Positions 36,663 to 45,871 of a stretch of 64,000 nucleotides of DNA are shown piece after piece. The first letter of the stretch is position 1, and each line of letters begins with the position of its first letter. The position numbers were made by a program, and so were the translations under genes. The notes under the pieces are model-generated. The model searched no databases, was not told where the DNA came from, and was given only the letters and a program-made list of their open reading frames with translations. Source of the DNA: Leptospira sp. WS39.C2 (GTDB taxonomy: Bacteria; Spirochaetota; Leptospiria; Leptospirales; Leptospiraceae); contig NZ_CP162142.1 in the NCBI RefSeq assembly GCF_040833965.1, forward strand, positions 3,392,001 through 3,456,000. Reading direction: 5' to 3'.

Positions 36663-37558
36663 TTAGATTGTCCAACAAATCGATTCCATGTTTTGAAAAA
36701 TCGAACTTCATTTCCTTTTTCATTATAAACGATAGAATCGATATTCATTTTTGCCAAAAAGATCCCTCGACCACTGACTAAATTGGCACTAGGATTTTCA
36801 ATTGGATTGGGAATTTGAGAAACTGCAAATCCATTCCCTTCATCTCGAATGACGACAGTGACTCCCACATCATCCATCAGTAACTCCACAAATACAGATG
36901 AATTATTACCATTGCACCGATCATCCACAAACTTAAAATAATCTAGATTAGATTCCAAACATTCTTGTTTTTCAGCATAACTCACACCAGCTACACCATG
37001 TTCGATGGCATTTGCCAAAAGTTCGTATAATACAATCTTGATTGAGATCAAATCTTCTGGTGAGGCATGAGGTGAATTCAGAATTTGTTTGGTCAAAAAT
37101 GCAATATATGATGTAAGTTTTTTTATTTGAGGTTTTAATTTGATTTTACAGTCACCACTAAATTGTATGATTTCACCGCTATTGTAGAGTAAGGTGAGAT
37201 CGATATCTGCATTTTCAAATTTTTTAATCCGAGAACGGAGGGCTTCCATTCGGAAAGGTTTTAAAAAGAAGTCAACTGCACCCATCCGAAATACATCAAT
37301 AGCAATTTGTATGTCACTGTCCCCAGTGATCACAAGAAATGGTGTTTGGTTCCCATCAGCCCTTAATTTTTGGATAAATTGAATACCGTTTAATTTTGGT
37401 AAGCTGATGTCAGAAATGATTAGATCAAAGGTATTTTGATTTGATATGGCCAATGCCTCCATTCCATCAGAGGCAAGTGTGACATTAAATTCGTCTTTGA
37501 AGTATTCCCAAAACAATTCTCGGATTGTTTCTTCGTCGTCAACAAAAAGGATTTTCAT
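36659..37558 (-). CDS. response regulator receiver fused to an HATPase (anti-sigma-factor-like kinase) domain
   Basis: A 299-residue signalling protein. Residues 1-115 are a receiver domain with acidic pair Asp7/Asp8 and phosphoacceptor Asp50 ('LIISDISLPKLNG') and the conserved Lys-Pro-Phe ('FFLKPFRME'). Residues 150-290 form a GHKL ATPase with N-box 'LYELLANAIEHG', G1 'IRDEGNGF' and G2 'VSGRGIFLAK', like SpoIIAB/RsbW. The phosphorylated receiver probably switches the ATPase. No DNA-binding domain. The stop codon overlaps the convergent outer-membrane gene by 4 bp. Confidence 0.85.
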   Translation of the reverse strand: MKILFVDDEETIRELFWEYFKDEFNVTLASDGMEALAISNQNTFDLIISDISLPKLNGIQFIQKLRADGNQTPFLVITGDSDIQIAIDVFRMGAVDFFLKPFRMEALRSRIKKFENADIDLTLLYNSGEIIQFSGDCKIKLKPQIKKLTSYIAFLTKQILNSPHASPEDLISIKIVLYELLANAIEHGVAGVSYAEKQECLESNLDYFKFVDDRCNGNNSSVFVELLMDDVGVTVVIRDEGNGFAVSQIPNPIENPSANLVSGRGIFLAKMNIDSIVYNEKGNEVRFFKTWNRFVGQSN

Positions 37559-37620
37559 ATAGAATGGCTTAGGAAATTAGAATGACCAATCTTTAACAAA
37601 TGTAAATCTATTTTTGAAAT

Positions 37621-38985
37621 TTAGTCTTCCAAGTTGTAAGAACGACCTAATTTGTAAGTAGACTGAAGTTCTTGTTGTAGTTCTAATATCTCTTTTTTGG
37701 TGAAAAAGGCGATTTTTCCTCCGGATAGCTCAAACGCGTAGTAGGTGGTCTGTTCCGACTGTAAAAGAGTTTTTAATTGGCTAAGGGAGCTAATCCTTGT
37801 TCCATTTACCTTTTCGAGTACCAAATCTTGGAAATCTTGGTATCCTAGGTTACCTTCTAGGGGAAAAACACGACTGAGAATGACGATTTTTTCTCGGACG
37901 GGGTGGACTTTCTTTTGGTAATAATCAGAAAGATAAACCAACTTCTTTTCCGACTTCACTCGGTATTCTGATCCAAATTCCTTTAGATAAGCATTGGAAA
38001 GTTCCGTAAAGAAAAATCCGCCGACGATCAGATACAAGGGTCTGCGATTTTTTGCTTCCTCAGGAATTAAAAAATCATTCGAATCGTAAGCTCGTAAATC
38101 ATAGGATACATTGATCGATTGAAAATTACGATATAGTTTTAATTGAACCGTTTCACCTAATTCACGCAAACGGCCATCAGATTTTCTCAAAACCAAATCA
38201 AATATTTTGTCTGCTCTGTCCCAATCATCCACTTTCGAAAGAGAGAAGGAATTGATCATGGTCACCAAATCACCTGGGAATAAATTGTAGGCAGGTCCAA
38301 CACCTGGAATTACTTCAGAAACAAGAAGAGGATTTGGAAATGATTTTGAATAATATTCCTTTTCAGAAGGTGTTAGATTCACATCAAATAAAAATCCAGG
38401 GTGTGGAAATGACTTACCACCAGAACGTAAAAACAATTCTACATATTCAGTTGGAATTAAAAAATCAGAAATGGTAATCCCACACAATAGTTGGTTTTTA
38501 AAGAAAAAATCAGATTCATCTGTTTTTTTCTGATCCAAAACAAATACTTTAATTGGAGTTTTTGAAAATGGTAAGTAAACATATTTAGATTTTCCACTTG
38601 GACAATGTTTGTCGGTCTGCTTTAAATCTAAAACTACAGGTTTTGGTAACTTTTGCATTCCTGCAGATTCCATTAGTAAAAATCCGGTTTCCCCGTCATA
38701 AGATTTGATCGAAAGTTTGGGCACAGAATAATCAAAAGATTCAAATTCCGCATAAACAGGATTTTGTTTGGAAAGAGTCACACCAAAAAATAAACCCTTT
38801 CCTATATGAATGATGTTTATTTTTCGCGAAAAAGGTTCTCCAACTAACCAAGGATTTTGATGGCTAGTTTTTTGAAAGGTAACCCTTGCTTCGATGACTC
38901 GTTTGTCTTCGAACTCTTCAGCAGAAAGATATGGAGCTACAAATACAAAAAGAAATACAAGGAAAATCGACTTAAAGTTCTTCAT
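37621..38985 (-). CDS. PDZ-containing, catalytically dead HtrA-like protein
   Basis: A 454-residue exported protein ('SIFLVFLFVFVAPYLSAEEF' signal). The order of segments mirrors trypsin-like HtrA proteases, with two PDZ-like modules (about 230-310, 'PGVGPAYNLFPGDLVTMINS'; and 380-440, 'NGTRISSLSQLKTLL'), but the His, Asp and Ser triad motifs of the active neighbour are not found: 'LFLRSGGKSFPHPGF' stands roughly where GNSGG is expected. Start ATG 38985 overlaps the upstream stop by 14 bp and has GGTG before it; an ATG 12 bases earlier is possible. It probably regulates or chaperones the active protease. Confidence 0.68.
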   Translation of the reverse strand: MKNFKSIFLVFLFVFVAPYLSAEEFEDKRVIEARVTFQKTSHQNPWLVGEPFSRKINIIHIGKGLFFGVTLSKQNPVYAEFESFDYSVPKLSIKSYDGETGFLLMESAGMQKLPKPVVLDLKQTDKHCPSGKSKYVYLPFSKTPIKVFVLDQKKTDESDFFFKNQLLCGITISDFLIPTEYVELFLRSGGKSFPHPGFLFDVNLTPSEKEYYSKSFPNPLLVSEVIPGVGPAYNLFPGDLVTMINSFSLSKVDDWDRADKIFDLVLRKSDGRLRELGETVQLKLYRNFQSINVSYDLRAYDSNDFLIPEEAKNRRPLYLIVGGFFFTELSNAYLKEFGSEYRVKSEKKLVYLSDYYQKKVHPVREKIVILSRVFPLEGNLGYQDFQDLVLEKVNGTRISSLSQLKTLLQSEQTTYYAFELSGGKIAFFTKKEILELQQELQSTYKLGRSYNLED

Positions 38986-40429
38986 AATTAGCACCATATC
39001 TTTTTTTGACTCGTTGGTTCATTTGGTAAATGGATTCAGGTCGTAATACAATTGGTAGATCCATTCCACGAAATTTGAGAACAATCATTCCTCTTTTATT
39101 TTCTTTCCAAAGAGCTTTAAATTCATTTAAATCTTTAGGCACACGACCGTTAATTGACTCCACTACTTTGTATTTATACTTTTTATATTTCGAAGTTTCT
39201 GGATCATTGAAGTTATAACTAAGGACAATGTCTCTAGTTGTATAACGATAGAGTAAGTCTTGGATAAAATAACTATAATGGTATTGTAATGAACTATCTA
39301 AGTCTCCATCTTCCGAATGAAAAAATGAACGTGTGATGGGTTGGAAAACAAACCCTGCTTGTAAAAAATAATCATCAGTTCCGTCACGGTAGAGTTCTAA
39401 TGCGTAATTTTTTTGTAAGTTCACTTCTGCTTGGTTTTGTTTTCCTGCACGGTAAAAACTGATGGTTACTTTTGAATTTAATTGTTTGTCTTCGATCCAA
39501 TCGATGATGAATTCTTTTTTATTGGATAAAGTTAATTCCCCATCATTGGAAATAGGATTTCCATCGATTGCAGTGACAAAATCTTTTTCTTTTAATACTT
39601 TTGAAAATGTAGAAGAAGGGTAAATCCGGTTCACAAAAATTCCTGTTTCGGTAGTTGGAACTTTCATTGCTTGTTTTAAACTTTTGGGATTTCCGTTTTG
39701 GAAAGTAAATCCTATATTTGGAAATCCATCATACTTCCCATCATTAGTATCTTCTAAAAAATGACGAATGATATCGTTTGATATTAAATATGCAATCCCT
39801 TGCTCTAAAGTACTGATTTGAAAAACAAGCCCAACCACCTTTCCATTTTGTACTGCTGGTCCACCTGAATTTCCAGGTTGGATATTGGCAGAAATTTTTA
39901 AGACGTTTCGATAATCTAACCCAGAATAGGTGTATCGATTCTTTTCAAACCGAAGTACTGATCCTTTTTCAACTGATAAACTATCATTCCCATTGGGAAA
40001 TCCAAGTAATAATACATCGGAACCTAAATTAGGAATACCTTCAAAAAAAGTTAATGATGTTGTTTGTTCCGAAAAATCAGGATCATTCACTTGCAATAAA
40101 GCTAAATCACAATCATATCCGATGAATTTTACATCCGCTAAGTATTCTTTTTTGGTAAAACTACTTTTAACCAAAATTCGTTTTGCATCCCGAACCACAT
40201 GGGCATTAGTTAAAATTGTTTGGTTCGGCAAAACAAGTCCGGAACCAAAACCCGTATAAAGATTTTTTTTCATCCAAGGTTGGGTTTTGTTTTCGGTATT
40301 AAAACCTTCGTTTCGAATGAGTACAACGGAACGAAAAATAGAATCTACTGCGGGTTCCGTTTCCGTTTGTGACAAAATGGTCTCACTCCATAAAAACAAA
40401 GTGAGAAAAATGAAAATAAATTTATTCAT
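38972..40429 (-). CDS. HtrA/DegP-like serine protease with PDZ domains
   Basis: A 485-residue periplasmic protease. After a signal peptide (cut near residue 20) comes a trypsin-like domain with all three catalytic residues: His77 ('TILTNAHVVRD'), Asp108 ('GYDCDLALLQV') and Ser188 ('IQPGNSGGPAVQNGKVVGL'). PDZ-like regions follow from about residue 240 ('ETGIFVNRIYPSSTFSKVL', 'VTAIDGNPI'). It would cut misfolded envelope proteins. It is the middle gene of a three-gene minus-strand unit, overlapping its upstream neighbour by 8 bp and its downstream inactive relative by 14 bp. Confidence 0.88.
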   Translation of the reverse strand: MNKFIFIFLTLFLWSETILSQTETEPAVDSIFRSVVLIRNEGFNTENKTQPWMKKNLYTGFGSGLVLPNQTILTNAHVVRDAKRILVKSSFTKKEYLADVKFIGYDCDLALLQVNDPDFSEQTTSLTFFEGIPNLGSDVLLLGFPNGNDSLSVEKGSVLRFEKNRYTYSGLDYRNVLKISANIQPGNSGGPAVQNGKVVGLVFQISTLEQGIAYLISNDIIRHFLEDTNDGKYDGFPNIGFTFQNGNPKSLKQAMKVPTTETGIFVNRIYPSSTFSKVLKEKDFVTAIDGNPISNDGELTLSNKKEFIIDWIEDKQLNSKVTISFYRAGKQNQAEVNLQKNYALELYRDGTDDYFLQAGFVFQPITRSFFHSEDGDLDSSLQYHYSYFIQDLLYRYTTRDIVLSYNFNDPETSKYKKYKYKVVESINGRVPKDLNEFKALWKENKRGMIVLKFRGMDLPIVLRPESIYQMNQRVKKRYGANYEEL

Positions 40430-41297
40430 AATACAGAATTACTTTCTCCCAAATGATTTGAGTTTCTGAAATTTTTTTAAGGAGAGCCTTTCCTAAAACT
40501 CGTTCTCCTGGTTTTGGTTCTTTCCAAATCGTATTGGAAACAATTAATTCGCCCGAAGTGGTCGAAGGAACTCGGATCAACCGATAGATCGAATCCTTAA
40601 CGCATGTGATGCGAAAAACATAAGAAACCGTTTGGTCCCAATAAAAACTTTGGTCTTTTTCTAAATATTCCAGAGGACAAGTTGTATCAAAAAATACTTC
40701 TAAATTAGATGGGACTTCTTTTCGGCGTTTTGGATTTTCTGCAATCGATCGGAAATAAAACAGATTTGGATTTTGAATGGATTTATCATTTGTTTTATTG
40801 GATATTTTTTCTTTTCCAATCTGATTTCCATTTTTTTGCGGGTAATCTAAATCTGTATCATCAAATTGATTGTTCGAGATGTCACTTCTATTCGTTTCTA
40901 CAATTCGAAGACCTGTTTGGATTTCTAAATATTGTTTTTTGCCAATTCGCTGAACAGACTTTAAACGAAATTCATCCTGACTTAATTTGTTTCTTTTTTG
41001 GGATAAAAACTCAATGAAACTTGGATCTTCATTCCCTTGGCAGCTGAGTCTGTAATAAGTTACCGAGGAAATTTTAGAAGCTAGTACTAGACGACAATTA
41101 CCATCACTGATCGGATATGTAGTTTGTTTTCTTATCTTTTGTTGGAACTCTCTAGAAATTTTACCATGTTTCCATTCATCCAACTCTTCTTTTAATGGTA
41201 CCAAAGACTGTTCGTATGGAATTTTGTCAGCAAATAGGTTGGCCAACGAAAATAGAGATAAAATTAGAGTTAAACTTATAGAAACATGCCAATTCAT
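40422..41297 (-). CDS. unknown exported protein, first gene of the HtrA operon
   Basis: A 291-residue protein with a signal peptide ('ISLTLILSLFSLANLFADK') and two beta-rich parts joined by an Asn/Lys-rich linker (about 140-175). Paired cysteines occur in 'GNCRLVLAS' and 'RLSCQGN', and again in 'DTTCPLEYL' and 'FRITCVKD', suggesting two disulfide-stabilised halves of similar design, perhaps a duplication. No family is recognised. Its last 8 bp overlap the HtrA-like protease start, so it is very likely part of the same envelope-quality-control system. Confidence 0.6.
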   Translation of the reverse strand: MNWHVSISLTLILSLFSLANLFADKIPYEQSLVPLKEELDEWKHGKISREFQQKIRKQTTYPISDGNCRLVLASKISSVTYYRLSCQGNEDPSFIEFLSQKRNKLSQDEFRLKSVQRIGKKQYLEIQTGLRIVETNRSDISNNQFDDTDLDYPQKNGNQIGKEKISNKTNDKSIQNPNLFYFRSIAENPKRRKEVPSNLEVFFDTTCPLEYLEKDQSFYWDQTVSYVFRITCVKDSIYRLIRVPSTTSGELIVSNTIWKEPKPGERVLGKALLKKISETQIIWEKVILYYE

Positions 41298-41469
41298 GGT
41301 TTACCGACTATCTATAGTATCGGATTCCCGACCCCTTAGAATCAACTCTTGAACAATTGATTTCTTTTCTCATTATGTCCCAACCCCGCTTTGAATTTTT
41401 TTTTTGGTTTTCAGACTTTCAAAAATTCGAGGGGGGGAAAAGTAATGTAAGAAATAGGAGAATACTTTT

Positions 41470-42321
41470 TTGAACTGGAACTTTCTTAAAACCGAAATAG
41501 AACCTGGTGACTTCCTCATCGATTGTCGTTCCCAATCAGCATATGAAGAAGAAACATTAGAAGGTGCATATTACTATCCATTTATCAAAAAAGCATTCGG
41601 CTCTGACCCAGAATCCCAAAAGAAATTGTATGGCCCAATGGCCGCTGTGGTCCAAGAGTTTCAAAAATCTAAAAAGACTCGAATCATTGTTTTTGATGAA
41701 GGAATGGGGATGTTTTCCACTCGTATGGTATATTTACTCCGTGGGATGGGAATCAAGGATGCTTATGTTCTTGGCCAAAAATGGCCAGTTGAAGGCAAAA
41801 AGGCGAAAGGGGAACTCAAAATCGAACCTCCCATTGCTGACAAAACAAAGCCGATCGAAGGCGTTGTTGATAAGGCATTTATGGAACGAAACCTTACCAA
41901 ATTGCAAATCTTCGATGCAAGGACCATGGACGAATACGAAGGTCGTTTGCCACGCCTCACTGCACCCGAAGAAGGGACTCTTTGTGGACGTTTGCCTGGT
42001 GCCTTCCTTTGGGACTGGAGGAATTTGTATGACGGAGAAGCAAACCTCATCGAACGTTCCCTATTCAAAAAACGCCTAAATGGATTTCCTTTTATGCCAG
42101 AAAGACCAACCGTCATTTATGATTATAATGGTGCGAGGTCTTGTTTACTCGCGCTAATGTTAAGAGAAGCAGGTTACATCGACGTCACAACTTACCAAGG
42201 TTCTTGGTTTGAATGGCGTAAGTCCAATTTACCAAAACAAGCAGTGGCAGTTTTTGGTGCCAAACAAGGGGCAACAGCTGCTGCTCCAAGAGTTGGCGGA
42301 GTGGATCGAAAGAAAGTCTAA
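41470..42321 (+). CDS. rhodanese-like protein with the catalytic cysteine replaced
   Basis: A 283-residue protein built of two rhodanese domains, as in thiosulfate or mercaptopyruvate sulfurtransferases. Domain 1 ('[20 protein letters not shown]', '[11 protein letters not shown]') is the usual inactive half. Domain 2 has the expected '[15 protein letters not shown]' and 'YQGSWFEW', but the active-site loop CxxGxR reads '[10 protein letters not shown]': Asp218 stands where the persulfide cysteine should be, with a Cys at 225. Start is TTG 41470 with AGGAG upstream. Sulfur transfer by the normal chemistry is unlikely. A C-terminal Ala/Lys-rich tail is present. Confidence 0.82.
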   Translation: MNWNFLKTEIEPGDFLIDCRSQSAYEEETLEGAYYYPFIKKAFGSDPESQKKLYGPMAAVVQEFQKSKKTRIIVFDEGMGMFSTRMVYLLRGMGIKDAYVLGQKWPVEGKKAKGELKIEPPIADKTKPIEGVVDKAFMERNLTKLQIFDARTMDEYEGRLPRLTAPEEGTLCGRLPGAFLWDWRNLYDGEANLIERSLFKKRLNGFPFMPERPTVIYDYNGARSCLLALMLREAGYIDVTTYQGSWFEWRKSNLPKQAVAVFGAKQGATAAAPRVGGVDRKKV

Positions 42322-42340
42322 AAAAAGATTTACGTAACTT

Positions 42341-42389
42341 AAGACCATCGGTTCACTAAGCTCTCGCTCTTGGAGGATCCGATGGTTTT
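42341..42389 (+). promoter_or_regulatory. stem that would bury the start codon of the GH31 gene
   Basis: In the mRNA, AAGACCATCGG (42341-42351) can pair with CCGATGGTTTT (42379-42389): 11 bp including one G-U pair, eight of them perfect. The right arm contains the ATG at 42382, and the ribosome-binding site GGAGG (42372-42376) sits in the loop. Such a fold could limit initiation until disturbed. Whether it forms is not shown. Confidence 0.4.
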
Positions 42390-44616
42390 TCGTTTTTTAT
42401 CCCTTTGTTCATTCTTTTTTATCCTAGAATGTGCATCACAAGTTCTCACTCCGATTCCCATTCAGGAAGAAACCTTCCAAGTTTCCAAACAAATCCAATG
42501 GATCCAAAAACCAACAGAGTTCATTCTTAAAAATACGTCCTTTGATAAAAATTTCATCGAACTCTCGTTAGATGAACCTTTTCTTTCGGTTTCCGAGGTT
42601 CAAACCATTTCCAAATACCGAATGGCTTCATTTCGATTTGAAGAATCAACAATACGAACTTGTTCCGAACAAACAGTGGATTCCATCAAAAAAGAAATTG
42701 GAAAAATTACCATCTTAGGTAAGTTAACCGGAAAAAATTGTTCTACCAACTACCAGGTATCCTTTGTTGCAAAATCTGATACCGAAATTGAATTCAAAAT
42801 CACTGTTGCAGATGAAACCTTAAACCGTATCCAACTTGTTTATGTATCTCATCCCGAAGAAAAGATTTTTGGACTCGGGGAACAATTCACTTATGATGAG
42901 TTCAAAGGAAAAAAACCATTTTTCTTCACAGAAGAACAAGGCATTGGTCGCGGGGACCAACCCATCACCACAGGTGCCAATTTACTTGCTGGGGCAGGCG
43001 GAAATGCATATACAACATACGCTCCCATCCCCCATTACATTAGTTCCGAAAATCGATCGGTCTTTTTTGAAAATAGTGGTTATGCGAAGTTTGATTTTGA
43101 TCACGTAAAAAAAGCAAAACTTACGTTTTGGGACTTCCAATCAGAAAAATCAATTTCTGGTTCTATTTGGCTTGGCACTTCTGCCAAATCTCTCATTGAA
43201 ACATATACAAAAAAAACAGGTCGTTTTCCGAAACTCCCTGATTGGGCGTATGGTACTTGGTTAGGTGTCCAAGGTGGAACAGATAAAGTTTCTGCCATAG
43301 TTAAACAAGCAAAAGACGCTGGTAACCCTGTAACAGCTCTTTGGATCCAAGATTGGTGTGGTAGGCGTGTCACAAATTTCGGTGACCAACTCAAATGGCG
43401 TTGGTATGCCGATGAAACCCTCTACCCAGATTTTAAAAAATTTGTAAAATCAATGAATGACCAAAACGTACAGGTGTTAGGTTATATAAATTCTTTTTTA
43501 GCCGATACCGATCCTAAAAAACCGGGAGATGATTTTACAAACCCCCTTCTCACAGAAGCAAAAGCCAAAGGTTTTCTCGTCAAAAATGCCAAAGGAGAAG
43601 ATTACCTCATCCAAACGGTTGGTTTTCCAGCATACCTAATCGATCTTACCAATCCTCTAGCAGTGAAGTGGACAAAGGATCTCATTAAAAAGAATTTAAT
43701 TGGAATGGGTCTTTCCGGATGGATGGCCGACTTCGGGGAATGGTTGCCCTATGATGCAAAACTCCACTCGGGTGTGGATGCAAAAGTATACCACAACCGT
43801 TACCCAGTGGACTGGGCAAGGATCAATCGAGAAGCCATCAAAGAATCTGGGATGGAAGGGAAAATTGTCTTTTTTACAAGAGCCGGTTATAGTTATTCCA
43901 ATGCCTATTCCACTCTTTTTTGGGAAGGGGACCAAATGGTCAGTTTTGGAACCAATGATGGACTTCCTTCTTCTATCGTAGGACTTACAACATCAGGTAT
44001 CAGCGGTTATGCGTTAAATCATAGTGATATTGGTGGATACACTACCATTTCCAATCCATTAAAAAACTACCACCGTTCAAAAGAACTATTACTTCGCTGG
44101 GCAGAAGTTTCTGCTTTTACTCCAGTTTTTCGAACTCATGAAGGGAACAGACCTCTTAAAAACTGGCAAGTTTACACCTACACCAAACCAGATGGAACGA
44201 AGTCACTGGGAGATGAGGATACTGTCCAACTTTTTGCAAAAATTGCAAGGATCCACTTTGCATTAAAGCCATATATTCAAAGTTTGGTGGATGAAGCATC
44301 GAAAACAGGACTTCCCGTTGTGAGACACAATGCCATTGTGGAACCAGAGGACAAAACTCTTCTGAAATACAAATACCAGTTTTTTTTAGGGGATGACCTA
44401 CTTGTTGCACCTGTCATCGAATCAAATGAAATTGTGCAAGATGTATATTTACCCCGTGGAAAATGGACTCATTTATGGACAGGCACAACGTATGAAGGAA
44501 ACCGAAAAATCCAAGTACCTGCACCAATTGGCAAACCACCTGCCTTTATCCGAGTCGGTGGAAAATCAGAAGGTCTCATTCGTTCTTCCTTAGAAACCAT
44601 TCGAAACAAAAATTAA
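42382..44616 (+). CDS. GH31 alpha-glycosidase, sulfoquinovosidase (YihQ)-like, predicted lipoprotein
   Basis: A 744-residue glycoside hydrolase of family 31. The nucleophile Asp is in 'GWMADFGEWLPYD', and the acid/base Asp in 'LFWEGDQMVSF'. The segments 'LNHSDIGGYTTISNPL', 'RSKELLLRWAEVSAFTPVFR' and 'THEGNRP' follow closely the sulfoquinovosidase YihQ as I remember it, as does 'WIQDWCGRRVTNFG'. The leader ends 'FFILEC' (Cys15), pointing to a lipoprotein, unlike cytosolic YihQ. ATG 42382 follows GGAGG by five bases; a TTG at 42370 is less likely. Release of sulfoquinovose from plant or algal sulfolipids is a plausible role. Confidence 0.86.
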   Translation: MVFRFLSLCSFFFILECASQVLTPIPIQEETFQVSKQIQWIQKPTEFILKNTSFDKNFIELSLDEPFLSVSEVQTISKYRMASFRFEESTIRTCSEQTVDSIKKEIGKITILGKLTGKNCSTNYQVSFVAKSDTEIEFKITVADETLNRIQLVYVSHPEEKIFGLGEQFTYDEFKGKKPFFFTEEQGIGRGDQPITTGANLLAGAGGNAYTTYAPIPHYISSENRSVFFENSGYAKFDFDHVKKAKLTFWDFQSEKSISGSIWLGTSAKSLIETYTKKTGRFPKLPDWAYGTWLGVQGGTDKVSAIVKQAKDAGNPVTALWIQDWCGRRVTNFGDQLKWRWYADETLYPDFKKFVKSMNDQNVQVLGYINSFLADTDPKKPGDDFTNPLLTEAKAKGFLVKNAKGEDYLIQTVGFPAYLIDLTNPLAVKWTKDLIKKNLIGMGLSGWMADFGEWLPYDAKLHSGVDAKVYHNRYPVDWARINREAIKESGMEGKIVFFTRAGYSYSNAYSTLFWEGDQMVSFGTNDGLPSSIVGLTTSGISGYALNHSDIGGYTTISNPLKNYHRSKELLLRWAEVSAFTPVFRTHEGNRPLKNWQVYTYTKPDGTKSLGDEDTVQLFAKIARIHFALKPYIQSLVDEASKTGLPVVRHNAIVEPEDKTLLKYKYQFFLGDDLLVAPVIESNEIVQDVYLPRGKWTHLWTGTTYEGNRKIQVPAPIGKPPAFIRVGGKSEGLIRSSLETIRNKN

Positions 44617-44629
44617 GGATCCAACCCAA

Positions 44630-45457
44630 ATGAAATTTGCATTGATTGGAGACATCCACGGGTATTGGAACCAAAAAGACATTGAGTATTTCAATGAGTC
44701 CGATTATGACTTTTTATTTTTTACAGGTGATCTAAGAGGAAATCCCAAACTAGAAAAGGTTTCCTTCCAAGGTCTCACCAAACGAGCCTATATGATTCCA
44801 GGGAATTGGGATGGAACAAGTCTTACTTCCGTCATAGGTGAGATTGTACAATCCAAACTTCTCATCCAGTCAGGTCATTTGGGACAAAGTAAAAGGTTAC
44901 AAAAACTTTCCGAACGAGTAAAACCAATCTCTATCCTTGGTTATAGCTCTCTTGTCCTCTCACAAGAATATGATTTGTCTCTCATCGTGGGACGACCACA
45001 TGCCATGGGTGGTGGGCTTAGTTTTTTGCCTCACCTAAAAAAAACCTATCACGTGACAGATATGGAAACTTCCATCGAGACATACAAACGCCTGATTGAT
45101 GGAACCAAGGAAAAACATTTACTTTTTCTTTCGCATAACGGGCCTTTTGGGCTCGGTTCTGCCAAAAATGCGATATATGGTGCTGAATTTAAAAAAGATG
45201 GTGGGGATTGGGGTGACCTTGATTTAACCGAAGCAATTCAATATGCTAAGTCCATAGGTAAAAAAGTGCCCCTTGTCCTCTCAGGACACATGCACCATTC
45301 CATTAGCAAAACCAAAGAACGGGAAACCCATGAATATACGGGTGGGACTTTTTACGTGAATGGAGCCAAAGTCCCAAGGATCCGAGAAGGAAAACACTTC
45401 CACACAAAAATTGAATGGGCAGGTGGGTCTGCCACCGTCATCCCGATGTGGGTATGA
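44630..45457 (+). CDS. metallophosphoesterase of the TIGR04168 type
   Basis: A 275-residue calcineurin-like phosphoesterase. Metal-binding motifs in order: 'LIGDIHGYW' (Asp8, His10), 'FFTGDLRGN' (Asp34), 'MIPGNWDGT' (Asn59), 'LFLSHNGPFGLG' and 'LVLSGHMHHS'. The GNWD variant in place of GNHD is typical of the TIGR04168 group, found in cyanobacteria, plants and some other bacteria. The gene begins 13 bp after GH31 and probably shares its transcript. Substrate unknown; a phosphatase or phosphodiesterase activity is expected. Confidence 0.87.
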   Translation: MKFALIGDIHGYWNQKDIEYFNESDYDFLFFTGDLRGNPKLEKVSFQGLTKRAYMIPGNWDGTSLTSVIGEIVQSKLLIQSGHLGQSKRLQKLSERVKPISILGYSSLVLSQEYDLSLIVGRPHAMGGGLSFLPHLKKTYHVTDMETSIETYKRLIDGTKEKHLLFLSHNGPFGLGSAKNAIYGAEFKKDGGDWGDLDLTEAIQYAKSIGKKVPLVLSGHMHHSISKTKERETHEYTGGTFYVNGAKVPRIREGKHFHTKIEWAGGSATVIPMWV

Positions 45458-45463
45458 TCAAGT

Positions 45464-45871
45464 TTAAGGCATTAATGTAGTTTCAATTTCGATTTTACCA
45501 GAAAGGATTTTATGAACGGGGCAAGCATTTGCAACCGAATGCAACCGTTCCCTTTCCTCTGGTTTCAAATTTCCTTTGAGAATGACTTCACGAATGAATT
45601 TGTGATCCTCTGGCGACCGTTTATCAATTGTTACTTGGACAGAAACAGAATCTAACGCATATCCTTTTCTATCGGCATACATACGAATCGTAATCGATGT
45701 ACAGGCACCTAAGGAAGAGGCAAGAAGTTCCGTTGGCATGGGCCCTAGGTCAGTACCTTCTTTATCCGCTGGTTCGTCTGCTATCCAATGGTGTTTGCCT
45801 TTTGTGATTTTAGTTTCGTATTTTGTTTTCTCTGTTGTAACAATGACTTTGTCTTCGAATACTGCTGTCAT
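45464..45871 (-). CDS. OsmC-family peroxiredoxin-like protein
   Basis: A 135-residue OsmC/Ohr-family protein that reduces organic hydroperoxides. The two reactive cysteines are Cys57 ('[19 protein letters not shown]') and Cys117 ('[10 protein letters not shown]'), with Glu48 in 'MPTELL' near the active site. The 'PVHKILSG' end matches the YhfA/OsmC-like branch more than Ohr. Its start overlaps the stop of the upstream acyltransferase gene by 4 bp, so the two are co-translated; a link to lipid peroxide handling is possible. Confidence 0.9.
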   Translation of the reverse strand: MTAVFEDKVIVTTEKTKYETKITKGKHHWIADEPADKEGTDLGPMPTELLASSLGACTSITIRMYADRKGYALDSVSVQVTIDKRSPEDHKFIREVILKGNLKPEERERLHSVANACPVHKILSGKIEIETTLMP

